Both the position numbers and the translations under genes were made by a program. Shown in pieces: positions 52,396 through 61,202 of a DNA stretch of 61,982 nt. Source of the stretch: Longibacter sp051155795 (GTDB lineage Bacteria; Bacteroidota; Rhodothermia; Rhodothermales; Salinibacteraceae); contig NZ_DAXETW010000008.1 in NCBI RefSeq assembly GCF_051155795.1, forward strand, positions 1 to 61,982, given 5' to 3'. Numbering within the stretch: position 1 is the stretch's first letter; every line of letters begins with the position of its first letter. Under the pieces are notes generated by a model. It saw only the letters and a program-made list of their open reading frames with translations, had not been told where the DNA came from and did not search any database.

Positions 52396-52842
52396 CTATT
52401 TGATTGCGATCCGACGGGGCTTGCTCTCTTCCGCCTTCGGCACCGTGATGGTCAACACGCCATTATCGTGCTCGGCGGAGATGTGCTCTGCGTTGACCGT
52501 ACTCGGGAGGGTAAACGACCGGAAGAAGTTGCCGAATGAGCGCTCCACGCGAACGCGCTCCTCATTCTCTTCCCGCGTCTCGTGCGACCGCTCGCCGCTT
52601 ACCGTGAGGCGGTCATTCTGAAAATTGATGTGGATATCCTCGCGGCTCATTCCGGGCACATCAAGCTCGATGCGGTAGGCTTCCGGCGTCTCCACGAGGT
52701 CCGTTCGAGGGGACCACATGGACGCGTACCGGGAGGAATCCTCGTCCGTGACGCGAGAGGAGAAGAAGCCCTCGAAGAGGCGGTCGATTTCCTGCTGGAG
52801 AGACGACAGGTTGCGATTCTGTGTGCGGATCAGCTTGGTCAT
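52396..52842 (-). CDS. Small heat shock protein Hsp20
   Basis: 148 aa. An alpha-crystallin domain at about 45-138 with PRTDLVETPEAYRIELDVPG, MSREDIHINFQNDRLTVSGE and the conserved NGVLTITVPK; a basic IAIK tail. The N-terminal LQQEIDRLFEGFFSS helix is typical. ATP-independent holdase that binds unfolding proteins. Preceded on its own strand by a long, gene-free region. Distinct from the diverged gvpH in the gas vesicle cluster. Confidence 0.95.
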   Translation of the reverse strand: MTKLIRTQNRNLSSLQQEIDRLFEGFFSSRVTDEDSSRYASMWSPRTDLVETPEAYRIELDVPGMSREDIHINFQNDRLTVSGERSHETREENEERVRVERSFGNFFRSFTLPSTVNAEHISAEHDNGVLTITVPKAEESKPRRIAIK

Positions 52843-53503
52843 GGCTGTTGGTCTTCTGGATATGCGATGAAACGGGTTCGGCGGCAGCCGGTCGCGCCAT
52901 ATGTGGTTCTCGCGCGACCGAACTACGTCTGTCTATCTCATAGACAATCCGTGTACCATTCCCCTTCGCGTCGCCGCCGTCTGCCACTCTTTCCGACCCG
53001 TCCAAACCACCGCCTGACGCCGTGACGCCCCGGATTCTCTCCGTTTGCCGAATCGACAGCTCCAGAACCGAATCCCTGCCAGTTGTGCGTCGGCGCGTTT
53101 TTCCGTTGGCCCGCTTAGGCGTTGATGCATTGGCTCGTTGGAGCGTTGGAGCGTTGGCTCGTACGGATCGGGGATTGGGAATTGAGGATTGACGGTTGGG
53201 GATCAATACTTGAAGGTTCCAGACCACCCATCACATCAACCTCCCGCCCCAACACCCGCAGCCAATACACATACAGACATAGACACCTATCCACACACCT
53301 TAACACCTCAACACTTTAACGCATTCAGAACCTGTTTGGTGGATGGACGCGACGCCGAGACATAGCGGTCGAAGCCTCCACGGCGCGCTCAAACAAGCCC
53401 TGTAGTGGAGCTACCGGGCGAGTGCAGTAGCTTCGTGGAGCGAGATCCGCGAAGTCGCAGGCCGCAGACAGTCCGCCAAACAGGTTCTCAACCATTAACA
53501 CCT
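52843..53503. other. Long gene-free region with low-complexity and inverted repeats
   Basis: 661 bases without a plausible gene. 53100-53220 is a simple-sequence stretch of GTTGGAGC-like and GGATTGxGGATTG-like units; 53220-53320 is CA-rich with CACCT/CAACAC words. 53328-53488 is bounded by an inverted repeat (separate entry). Its base composition, lower in GC, is unlike the neighbouring genes. Confidence 0.6.
53328..53488. repeat. 161-bp element bounded by 17-bp inverted repeats, with inner hairpins
   Basis: AGAACCTGTTTGGTGGA (53328-53344) and TCCGCCAAACAGGTTCT (53472-53488) are inverted copies with 16 of 17 positions paired. Inside, CTTCGTGGA (53431-53439) pairs with TCCGCGAAG (53446-53454) around a 6-base loop, and GTAG/CTAC flank TGGAG at 53402-53414. 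No transposase. Could be a miniature mobile element, an REP-type palindrome or a structured RNA. No target-site duplication was recognised. Confidence 0.55.
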
Positions 53504-53923
53504 TCAAACCATTTTCTCCTTCACCTGCTTCCGCAGGCGGCCGTAGATGGCGCTGAGGCCCTGAGTGCGTTGCATGCCGAGGAGTTGCGACAAACCGAGC
53601 ACCCGTAGCGCGTCGGGGGGCGCATCCAGCACCTCCTCCGGGGACTCGCCGTGGAACGCCTCTCGCAGAATGGAGACGAACGCCCGGGCCGTTGGGGCTT
53701 CGCGGGGTACATCGCCGATGACGTGGACCGTACCGTCTCGGACCTCCGCCATCAGAAAGACCGGCGACTGGCACTCGTGGACCATGTTCAGGCCCTGATC
53801 CCGCAGTTCTGTATAGTCGTCGGGCAGCGGCGGCAGCTTGTCCGCGTATTCCAGTAAAAGCTCCAGACGAAAGTCGCGGTCGGCCATCTGAAAAGGCTCG
53901 GCGATCTCCTCGAGTCGATTCAT
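53504..53923 (-). CDS. sufE: SufE family sulfur acceptor protein
   Basis: 139 aa from the ATG at 53923, where the SufE pattern RLEEIAEPFQMADRDFRLEL begins. SufE takes persulfide sulfur from the cysteine desulfurase SufS for Fe-S cluster assembly. The acceptor cysteine is C51 in NMVHECQSPVFL. Other typical elements: YADKLPPLPDDY and SPEEVLDAPPDALRVLGLSQ, then LLGMQRTQGLSAIYGRL. No other suf gene is near; the rhodanese gene upstream on the same strand, ending 146 bases before it, is another sulfur carrier, so a shared sulfur-trafficking role is possible. Confidence 0.94.
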   Translation of the reverse strand: MNRLEEIAEPFQMADRDFRLELLLEYADKLPPLPDDYTELRDQGLNMVHECQSPVFLMAEVRDGTVHVIGDVPREAPTARAFVSILREAFHGESPEEVLDAPPDALRVLGLSQLLGMQRTQGLSAIYGRLRKQVKEKMV

Positions 53924-54069
53924 GCGCAGTACGGTTTTTGAGAAAAGAGACACACAATACGTATACAGCCGGAGGAGCGCTTTCTATCCAACACATGCGC
54001 GCCGGGGCATGCTCTAACGGCGATGCCCCGGCGCGGATCGTTATGAGATCGTGGGAGGCGAAGCGTCGT

Positions 54070-54942
54070 CTACGCTTCCACCGGCGTTGCATCTCCACGT
54101 TCGATGGGCATACCGACGAGATTTCCCCACTCGGTCCACGACCCGTCGTAATTGCTAACGTTGTCGAATCCGAGCAGATAGGTCAGGACGAACCAGGTGT
54201 GGCTGGACCGCTCGCCGATGCGGCAGTAGGCGATCGTTTCAGATGAGCGGTCGAGGGCTTCGCCGCGCTCGTAGATCGCTTCGAGCTCTTCGCGAGACTT
54301 GAACGTGCCGTCCTCATTGACGGCCGTCGACCACGGGACATTCCGGGCGCCCGGGATATGTCCTCCGCGCATTGAACTTTCTTCCGGAAGGTCGGGCAGA
54401 TGCGTGATCTCGCCACGGAATTCCTCGGGGGACCGGACATCCACCATCTGACCCTGCTTCTTCTGGTGCTCGAGCACCTCATCGCGGAACGAACGAATCG
54501 AGACGTTCGGTCCATCCGGCGCGGTGTAAGTCCCTCGGTCAAATTCGGGCTTCTCCTTCGTCATCTCCCGACCTTCATCGACCCACTTCTTCCGGCCGCC
54601 GTCCATGATGACGGCATTGTCGTGGCCGTAGAGTTTGAAGACCCAGAAGGCGTAGCAGGCCCACCAGTTGTTTCGGTCGCCGTAAAACACGACCGTGGTG
54701 TCATCCGAAATGCCTTTTTCCTCACACAGATTGGCGAACGCATCCGGACCGATGAAGTCACGGACCGTATCGTCCTGCAGGTCCTGCACCCAGTCGATCT
54801 TGACGGCGTTCGGAATGTGTCCGGTTTCGTACAGAAGCACGTCCTCATTGGCCTCGACGAGGCGGACGGACGCTGTGTCGTTCACGTGCTCGGCGACCCA
54901 GTCGGTCGTGACGAGCACATCGGGTTGTGCGTAATCGGCCAT
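54070..54942 (-). CDS. Sulfurtransferase, two-domain rhodanese
   Basis: 290 aa with two rhodanese domains: an inactive N-terminal one (~8-128, HIPNAVKIDWVQDLQD, VFYGDRNNWWACYAFWV) and an active C-terminal one (~148-285, VDVRSPEEFRGEITH, GGHIPGARNVPW). The active-site loop is C240-R-I-G-E-R-S, as in the SseA/thiosulfate sulfurtransferase group with CRIGERSSHTWF, the form common in actinobacteria and Bacteroidota. Transfers sulfane sulfur from thiosulfate or 3-mercaptopyruvate to an acceptor. The exact donor is not decided by sequence. Upstream neighbour on the strand is otsB; downstream is sufE. Confidence 0.94.
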   Translation of the reverse strand: MADYAQPDVLVTTDWVAEHVNDTASVRLVEANEDVLLYETGHIPNAVKIDWVQDLQDDTVRDFIGPDAFANLCEEKGISDDTTVVFYGDRNNWWACYAFWVFKLYGHDNAVIMDGGRKKWVDEGREMTKEKPEFDRGTYTAPDGPNVSIRSFRDEVLEHQKKQGQMVDVRSPEEFRGEITHLPDLPEESSMRGGHIPGARNVPWSTAVNEDGTFKSREELEAIYERGEALDRSSETIAYCRIGERSSHTWFVLTYLLGFDNVSNYDGSWTEWGNLVGMPIERGDATPVEA

Positions 54943-55310
54943 AGTCTGAATATCAGTGTCGGTTGAGGTACGAGGGTGAAATCAGCGCTGCGACCTTCGG
55001 TGTGCCGGCGTCGATGCGGCGGGGTCCCGCGAACGGGCATAGCAAAGCCCCCCGCGGCGGTACCGAGAGGGGCGACAGTCCTGCACAACGAGTCGATGAA
55101 CTCAGTGCGAGCCCATGCCACCGGCAGCAGACATCCCCCTCCCGAGGATCGGGAAACAGCAACAACACGGGAGGACGGCGGTGAGCATAGTCTCGGGACT
55201 GCGACAGTTTGTCGACGTTGTTCAGGTACCGTGTACCACGACCTACCCCGGCAATTGTTCACGGGCCGCGAACGGCTGCGATCCGTCGCGGTCGATCGGC
55301 CGACATCGTT
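54943..55310. other. Intergenic stretch
   Basis: 368 bases between otsB and the rhodanese gene, both on the minus strand. The rhodanese promoter probably lies here. No gene, hairpin terminator or RNA recognised. Confidence 0.45.
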
Positions 55311-56027
55311 TCAATTCTCTTCACCAACATCTACATATGTCCTCAGATAGGCGACGACCTCGTCCGGCCCTGCAAGACGATAGGCCGCCCCCGTGGGTTC
55401 ATCCCCGACCTTGACGGTCACGGCTTCCCGGTCCAGTTCGTGCAACGCATCGAACGCATCTTCGTCCGTGACATCGTCACCGATGTAGACGGACGTCCTG
55501 TCCGGGTATTCTTCACTGATTCGGAGCACGGCCGTGCCTTTGGTCCAGCCTTTCGGCCGGAGCTCGACGACCTTTTTCCCCCAAATGGCCTCCAGCATCT
55601 CCGGGATGGTGTCCGTCCACGCACGGAGACGTTCGCGTGCCTCCTCTTCATCGGACGCGTGCCGATAGTGGACCGCGAACGCCTGGCTCTTGTCCTCCAC
55701 CCGGATCCCGTCGAGGGAGGGAAGCGAGGCACGTAGCGAGGCGATGGCGTCGGCCGCTTCGTCCGAGACGAGGTACTCCACCTCTCGACCGATCACGCCG
55801 GACTGGGCGCCGTGAAGCCCGATCGCACGCAGGGGCCGATCGATGAACGAGGAAAGCTGGGCAATATCGCGTCCCGTGACGATCCATACCGGATAGGCGT
55901 TGTCGAGGACCTCCAGGATCGGCGGAATCGCCGGATGGGGCATCGCCTGGTCCGGGTCCTCGACGATCGGGGCGAGGGTCCCGTCGTAATCCAGGAAGAA
56001 AAGGGGGGCTTCGACCGTGGGAGGCAT
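55311..56027 (-). CDS. otsB: Trehalose-6-phosphate phosphatase
   Basis: 238 aa from the ATG at 56027. HAD-type phosphatase that turns trehalose 6-phosphate into trehalose, an osmoprotectant. Motif I LFFLDYDGTLAPI with nucleophile D13 and acid/base D15; motif II WIVTGRD; the OtsB-type GLHGAQSGVIG; LRPKGWTKGTAVLRI with a conserved lysine; motif IV YIGDDVTDEDAF. Lies 144 bases after otsA on the same strand; synthase then phosphatase is a normal order. Confidence 0.95.
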   Translation of the reverse strand: MPPTVEAPLFFLDYDGTLAPIVEDPDQAMPHPAIPPILEVLDNAYPVWIVTGRDIAQLSSFIDRPLRAIGLHGAQSGVIGREVEYLVSDEAADAIASLRASLPSLDGIRVEDKSQAFAVHYRHASDEEEARERLRAWTDTIPEMLEAIWGKKVVELRPKGWTKGTAVLRISEEYPDRTSVYIGDDVTDEDAFDALHELDREAVTVKVGDEPTGAAYRLAGPDEVVAYLRTYVDVGEEN

Positions 56028-56171
56028 GGTAGAGCGATCATGTCGAAAAACAAGAAGGACAGATGGAGGCCCGTCGGGGCGCGGAGCCTTCGGCCAACCC
56101 GCGCGCAATCGGGCACGACGGGGACCGCGTAGAGCCCGGGAGACAATCCGTGCAGCGACGACCGGGCGTCC

Positions 56172-57587
56172 TTACGCGGGGGTCGTGAAGGAGTCCAAGA
56201 AGCGACCCGCCCACCGGTGGACGTCCAGTTCGTCGACCGACGTCTTCAGCGAGGTGAGCCGGCGACGGCGCTCCTCATCTGGCATTTCGAGCGCACGCTT
56301 GATCGCGCCGGCGAGCCCGTCCTGATCGTACGGGTTGACCTGTATCGCTTCCGGCAGGAGATACGCCGCTCCGGTAAGCTCCGACAGGATCAGTGCCCCG
56401 CTCTGCGTGGCGGTGATGAACTCCTGGGTGACGACGTTCATGCCGTCGCGAAGCGGTGTGATAAGCGCCGCATCGGCCGCCCGGTAAAAGGCGCAGAGCT
56501 CAAACTGTGTGTATGTGCGATACCGATAGTTGACGGGCACCCAGTTGTCGCGGGCAAACTGCCCGTTGATCCTACCGACGGCCTCGTCCACCTCCCGCTT
56601 GAGCTGCTGGTACGATTCGACCTTCGTGCGGCTCGGCGTGGCGATCTGATAGAAGCTAACCTTTCCGTGGTACTGCGGATTCTCTTCGAGAAACCGCTCA
56701 AATGCGGTCAGCCGCGAGAGAATGCCTTTGGTGTAATCAAGCCGGTCGATACCGATAACGATGTTCTGCGTGCCGAGCCGGTCGCGTAGTTTGGCCGCTT
56801 TCTGTTTCACCTCATCGGTGGCCGACATGCGCCGGAACCGGTCGACGTCGATGCCGATGGGATGGGCTTCGACGCGCGTCGTTTGCCCGGTGTAGGTGAC
56901 CGTGTCCTCTGTCACCTCAGCATCGAGCAGCACCTCCGCACTCTCGATAAAATTGTCGACGTACTCCTGCACGTGAAATCCGATGAGATCGCAGCCCAGC
57001 ATGCCGCGAAGAAGCTCGCGGGACCAGGGTAAGATGCGAAACACCTCCATGGCCGGCCAGGGGATGTGCCAGAAATGCCCGATCGTCGCGTCGGGCCGTT
57101 CCTCGCGTATGTGGCGGGGCGCGAGCATGAGATGGTAATCCTGGATCCAGATGATCTCTCCCGGGTCGTCAGGACTCTCCTCGAGCACGGCCTGGGCAAA
57201 GCGCTCGTTGACGCTTCGGTAGGTGTCGATGAACTCGTTCTTGAGCTCCAGATGCTGGATCAGGTAGTGCGACACCGGCCAGAGCACCCGGTTCGCCATC
57301 CCGTAGTAGTAGTTCTCCAGCTCTTCCTCGCTCAGGGGAACGCGACGCACGAGAAAGTCGGGATCATCCTGCGGATACGGTTGCCGGACGGGCAATTCCG
57401 CGTCCTCACCCATCCCGACCCAGACGCCTCCCTGCTGCTCAAGGACCGGAAGAAGCGCCGTAGTAAGCCCGCCAACGGAAGTTTTCCATCCATCATCGGT
57501 CTGCCGAATGGGGACACGGTTCGCAACGACTGTAAGACTCAAGGTCGAAAATTCCCTAAGGAGCGAGGACAAAAGGACGTTAGACAC
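56172..57587 (-). CDS. otsA: Trehalose-6-phosphate synthase
   Basis: 471 aa from a GTG at 57587; the frame reaches an ATG at 57665, but the extra 26 residues are basic and lack similarity, and the family core begins LSLTVVANRVPIRQ. GT20 enzyme: joins a nucleotide-glucose and glucose 6-phosphate. Motifs: GWKTSVGGLTTALLPVLEQQ, VWVGMGED, NRVLWPVSHYL, IIWIQDYHLMLAPRHIREER, GHFWHIPWPAMEVFRILPW, GCDLIGFHVQEYVDNF, IGIDRLDYTKGI, TPSRTKVESYQQLKREVDEA, ALITPLRDGMNVVTQEFI. A membrane-free cytosolic enzyme. With otsB it forms the trehalose pathway expected for a halophile. Confidence 0.95.
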   Translation of the reverse strand: MSNVLLSSLLREFSTLSLTVVANRVPIRQTDDGWKTSVGGLTTALLPVLEQQGGVWVGMGEDAELPVRQPYPQDDPDFLVRRVPLSEEELENYYYGMANRVLWPVSHYLIQHLELKNEFIDTYRSVNERFAQAVLEESPDDPGEIIWIQDYHLMLAPRHIREERPDATIGHFWHIPWPAMEVFRILPWSRELLRGMLGCDLIGFHVQEYVDNFIESAEVLLDAEVTEDTVTYTGQTTRVEAHPIGIDVDRFRRMSATDEVKQKAAKLRDRLGTQNIVIGIDRLDYTKGILSRLTAFERFLEENPQYHGKVSFYQIATPSRTKVESYQQLKREVDEAVGRINGQFARDNWVPVNYRYRTYTQFELCAFYRAADAALITPLRDGMNVVTQEFITATQSGALILSELTGAAYLLPEAIQVNPYDQDGLAGAIKRALEMPDEERRRRLTSLKTSVDELDVHRWAGRFLDSFTTPA

Positions 57588-57912
57588 ACGAATCGTATTT
57601 CGCCCGCGCGGATCGGTTCGTCGCGATCCCGCACGTCGTCTCATCTTTACAATAGCATATTTCACGCAGGATCGGCGATGAACGTCCGGGAGAACGGATC
57701 CTCACGTTTCATTCCCGCGCCTTCGCCTACCCTGCTCGCTCCACCGCCCGACCTTCTGCGGTATAGCACGTCGCAACGATCGCCTGGGATGCGGTCGCGG
57801 AAAGAGAAGCCGACCCACTATACCGCATTTTAAGAGAAAAGGGTTCGAAGCGATCGCTCCGAACCCTTTCGCTCCGTGAGTCACGGAACCAGCGATGTCC
57901 GCGTGCGCAGTC
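57588..57912. other. Gap between transaldolase and otsA
   Basis: 325 bases. Holds the transaldolase terminator (57838-57869) and the otsA leader. The A+T-rich part at 57640-57665 could be the otsA promoter. Confidence 0.5.
57838..57869 (-). terminator. Intrinsic terminator after the transaldolase gene
   Basis: AAAGGGTTCG (57838-57847) and CGAACCCTTT (57860-57869) form a perfect 10-pair stem, with the loop AAGCGATCGCTC containing an inner palindrome. On the minus strand it is followed by TTCTCTTAAAAT. Lies 43 bases past the stop of the transaldolase gene. Confidence 0.75.
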
Positions 57913-58590
57913 CTACTTCGCCATGCCCGCCTCCGCCTTCCGCGATGCCTCGTAGTCTTCCCAGTCATCGAGGAAGCGCTCGAGACCGCGATCAGTGAGC
58001 GGGTGGTTCAGCAGCTTCATCATCGTGTCAAATGGCATCGTCGCGACATCTGCGCCGGCGAGTGCGGCACGCTTCACGTGTGTAGGATGCCGGATGGACG
58101 CCGCCAGAACCTCGGTTTCGAAGCCGTAGTTGTCGTAGATCTGGCAGATCTCCTCGATCAGTTCCATTCCATTGGACGAAATATCGTCGATCCGGCCAAT
58201 GAACGGACTGATGTAGTTCGCCCCCGCTTTTGCCGCGATGAGCGCCTGAGTCGGCGAGAAGCACAGCGTACAATTCGTGCGGATCCCCTCTTCGGAGCAC
58301 GCTTTCAGCGCTTTGATCCCCTCCTTGATCAGGGGGATTTTGACGACGACGTTGTCGGCAATCTGTGCCAGCGTCCGGGCCTCATCCATCATCCCGTCGA
58401 ATTCGGTCGCCGTGACTTCGGCGGACACGTCGCCGTCCACGATATCGCAGATCGTGAACACATGCTCGTGAAAGTCGATGTTGCCCTCCTTCTTGACGAG
58501 CGAAGGGTTGGTCGTGACGCCATCGAGGACGCCCATATCGTTGGCTTCTCGAATCTCCTCGAGGTTCGCCGTGTCGACGAAGAATTTCAT
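57913..58590 (-). CDS. Transaldolase, short FSA/MipB type
   Basis: 225 aa from the ATG at 58590, where MKFFVDTANLEEIREANDMG begins as in the family. Class I aldolase fold; the Schiff-base lysine is K84 in NVVVKIPLIKEGIKAL. Other motifs: GVLDGVTTNPSLVKKEG, TNCTLCFSPTQALIAAKAGA, ISPFIGRIDD, EVLAASIRHPTHVKRAALAG, DVATMPFDTMMKLLNHPLTD. Either a true transaldolase of the pentose phosphate route or a fructose-6-phosphate aldolase; members of this short group with this sequence pattern are mostly transaldolases. Followed by its own terminator. Confidence 0.93.
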   Translation of the reverse strand: MKFFVDTANLEEIREANDMGVLDGVTTNPSLVKKEGNIDFHEHVFTICDIVDGDVSAEVTATEFDGMMDEARTLAQIADNVVVKIPLIKEGIKALKACSEEGIRTNCTLCFSPTQALIAAKAGANYISPFIGRIDDISSNGMELIEEICQIYDNYGFETEVLAASIRHPTHVKRAALAGADVATMPFDTMMKLLNHPLTDRGLERFLDDWEDYEASRKAEAGMAK

Positions 58591-58849
58591 ATCTTTCAGT
58601 CCGTTCCGTTGGATAAATGCGTCCGGTGCGAAGGCACTTCGATGTCCTACTGTCTGTCTACGGAGTGTCGACCTGTAGGTTTTTCGGAAATCGGATGTGG
58701 ATGTCCTGATGTGGATATCCTGACGACCAGGAGGCGGCGAAGAGATGGAATAACGCCCTCCCGTGTCCGGAACCATCGCGGTGCCTTAAGCGCTAGCCGT
58801 CATAGCCGCGTGAATTCTTCTCTGCCCATCGCCCCGGTGACCCGTGTCC

Positions 58850-60145
58850 ATGCAACTCTGCCTTTTCGAGGATGACCGCGTGCCTCATCTCCGTCCTCTT
58901 GTTGAAACCCGGCCGGCGTTCGACCTTCGCCTCGGCATCCGATCGATCCTCGAAACCACGCAGTACGAGGTACACGCAGATTCAGGAAGCATCGTCCTGC
59001 ACAGCCGTCCGCAGGTAGCGCCTGTGACGAAGCGCGAGCATCCGGAGATGCTCGTCCCCGCCGCCGGCGATTCGCTTCCGGACGACGGAGCCGACATGCT
59101 ATTCATCAATGGCCGCTTTGTGGCCGACGGTGCTGCGCTCAGACATATCCTGGATGCCGTCCAATCTCGTGATCGCACGATCGCATTCACCGCAGGCAAC
59201 GCGGTTGTCGCCGCCTGGCTGCCCGACGCGTCCCTTCCGACGGATCTCTTCGATCGGACCGACCTGACCCCGTTCCTCGCCGACCGGCCGACGGAGAAGG
59301 TTGCCGGTGCCCGGCTAATCGGACAGGCATGGGACCTGCTGGACACGATCGGCCCGGCCATCGAGCGGGATTTTCAGGCGCTCCTGCCGTACAACATTTT
59401 AGACAACATATACGACCGGACGGACGCCGACGTCCATTCGAGCGTCATCGCGACAGCGCCCGAAAATATCTACGTCGCGCCGGGGGCATGCGTGAAGCCC
59501 GGTGCCATTCTCGACGGATCCGGCGGACCGATCTATCTGGATGCGGGATCTACCGTCTACGAGCAGGCCGTCGTCAAGGGACCGCTGTACCTGGGGAAAA
59601 AGTCGCAGATCAAGGTGCAGGCCGATATCGCCGCATCCGCCATCGGAACGTGGTGCAAGGTCGGCGGCGAGGTGCATGACACCGTTTTTCATTCTCTGTC
59701 GAATAAGGGGCACCAGGGCTTCCTCGGGCATTCCTACATCGGCCGCTGGTGCAACCTCGGCGCTGACACCAATACCTCGAACCTCAAGAACGACTACGGC
59801 TCCATCGCGGCATTCGACCCGGCGGTCGGCGACGTCGTCGATACAGGGCGCCAGTTTGCCGGGCTGTTTATGGGCGACCACTCGAAATGCGGGATCAACA
59901 CCATGTTCAACACTGGCACCGTGGTCGGGACGGGCTGCAACATTTTTGGGGGCGGTTTTCCGGCTCGCTACGTGCCTCCCTTCTCGTGGGGCGGGCCGGA
60001 CAGGGGCTTCGTGCCGTATCGCATCGAGAAAGCACTGACGGTTGCAGACACCGTCATGCGCCGGCGCGGCACGGAACTGGATGAGGCGGAGGCAACCCTT
60101 CTCCGCCGAATTCACCGCCAGAGCATGGAGGAACGATCATCCTGA
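58850..60145 (+). CDS. GlmU-like sugar nucleotidyltransferase/acyltransferase (Bacteroidota type)
   Basis: 431 aa from the ATG at 58850; a GTG two codons earlier is possible. N-terminal ~190 residues are a degenerate nucleotidyltransferase-like part (MQLCLFEDDRVPHLRPLVET; DLRLGIRSILE). The C-terminal ~230 residues are a left-handed beta-helix of hexapeptide repeats (APENIYVAPGACVKPGAILD, IYLDAGSTVYEQAVVKGPLY, ALGT-type turns, and HSYIGRWCNLGADTNTSNLK). Bacteroidota have a GlmU-family protein of this kind in place of classical GlmU. The likely job is UDP-N-acetylglucosamine or a related sugar nucleotide for the cell wall. Converges with the J-domain gene. Confidence 0.88.
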   Translation: MQLCLFEDDRVPHLRPLVETRPAFDLRLGIRSILETTQYEVHADSGSIVLHSRPQVAPVTKREHPEMLVPAAGDSLPDDGADMLFINGRFVADGAALRHILDAVQSRDRTIAFTAGNAVVAAWLPDASLPTDLFDRTDLTPFLADRPTEKVAGARLIGQAWDLLDTIGPAIERDFQALLPYNILDNIYDRTDADVHSSVIATAPENIYVAPGACVKPGAILDGSGGPIYLDAGSTVYEQAVVKGPLYLGKKSQIKVQADIAASAIGTWCKVGGEVHDTVFHSLSNKGHQGFLGHSYIGRWCNLGADTNTSNLKNDYGSIAAFDPAVGDVVDTGRQFAGLFMGDHSKCGINTMFNTGTVVGTGCNIFGGGFPARYVPPFSWGGPDRGFVPYRIEKALTVADTVMRRRGTELDEAEATLLRRIHRQSMEERSS

Positions 60146-60171
60146 CAGGCGTTGATCGTCGCCGGCGTCGG

Positions 60172-60960
60172 TCACTCTGTGGCCTCCGAGGCAACCATCG
60201 TCGTGCGGACGCCGTCGATCGTCCGGGCGAACCGGTGGACGGCGGTTGCCGGCAGGTCGGTGTCGGACAAATCGATCACAATCCGGACCTCACCACTTGC
60301 CCGGCTGACCCGCTGGATCACCGGCTTCTGCGGGCGAATCCCCTCCCCTGCCCGTGGCGCAACCCGCAACTCGACGGTATTCCGCTCCGCGTCGGCCTCC
60401 AGGCGGTGAACATCCCCCCAGTGTACGCGGGCCCACGGATGGCCCTCCACGTACACGGTCACATCGTCGACCTCGAAACGGACCTCATAATCGGAGGCTT
60501 CGTCCTCCAGCGAATGCGCTGCCAGCAGGGCAAGCGCGCTGGCCAGAACGACCGCGCCCACGATCACCCAGGTGGTCGACTCCGCATCGTTCAGCTCCCA
60601 GAGCCCGGCCATTTCCATCGCGACGAAAATGGCTGCAGCGATAATGCCCACGAGGACCCGCCACGCGGCGTACGCCATGCACCCCGCATCGAGGCGCGGC
60701 GCGGCCGTCAGACCCGTACTGCGGACGTACGAGGTGCGTTGCCGGTCGTACGCCTGCTTCGCCTCCTCGTCCGACAACACCTCGTACGCCTCTCGAATCC
60801 GCCGGAAACGGTTTGCAGCCCGCGGATCGTCGGGGTTGCGGTCGGGGTGCGTCTTCTGCGCGACGTCTCGATACGCCTTCCGGATCGTCCGGCGCGAGGC
60901 CGACGCGGGGACGCCGAGGCGCTCGTAATAATCAGACGAGGACGGATCGAAATCGGGCAT
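60172..60960 (-). CDS. J-domain membrane protein
   Basis: 262 aa from the ATG at 60960 (another ATG two codons upstream). J domain at about 10-72 with the HPD motif H38-P39-D40 (AYRDVAQKTHPDRNPDD), which stimulates DnaK-type chaperones. After a linker, two membrane helices (WRVLVGIIAAAIFVAMEMAG; WVIVGAVVLASALALLAAHS). The C-terminal ~90 residues are beta-rich and unrecognised (YEVRFEVDDVTVYVEGHPWA; VRIVIDLSDTDLPATAVHR). No G/F or zinc-finger region, so a type III (DnaJ-like) membrane co-chaperone; client unknown. Confidence 0.9.
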   Translation of the reverse strand: MPDFDPSSSDYYERLGVPASASRRTIRKAYRDVAQKTHPDRNPDDPRAANRFRRIREAYEVLSDEEAKQAYDRQRTSYVRSTGLTAAPRLDAGCMAYAAWRVLVGIIAAAIFVAMEMAGLWELNDAESTTWVIVGAVVLASALALLAAHSLEDEASDYEVRFEVDDVTVYVEGHPWARVHWGDVHRLEADAERNTVELRVAPRAGEGIRPQKPVIQRVSRASGEVRIVIDLSDTDLPATAVHRFARTIDGVRTTMVASEATE

Positions 60961-61111
60961 CGGCACGGGAGGGGACCAGCAGCAGACTCAATGCGGCTCC
61001 TACGACGAGGCGCGGCGATGGATCGCACTGGACCGGGAATCTACCAGACTGCACACATTTCCGGCTCCGACGGTCGTGGCTCATCACACCAACCAGGATC
61101 ATCACACGAAC

Positions 61112-61142
61112 AAAACGCCCCCGGCTACTGGAGCCGGGGGCG
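61112..61142 (-). terminator. Intrinsic terminator after isocitrate dehydrogenase
   Basis: CGCCCCCGGCT (61116-61126) and AGCCGGGGGCG (61132-61142) form a perfect 11-pair GC stem with a 5-base loop. On the minus strand TTTTG follows (61115-61111). It lies 61 bases past the icd stop. Confidence 0.8.
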
Positions 61143-61202
61143 CTGAATCGTTCTCAGCCGCGTTCGATACAGCGTAAACAACGTGCGATCATCTCGGGCG
61201 GA

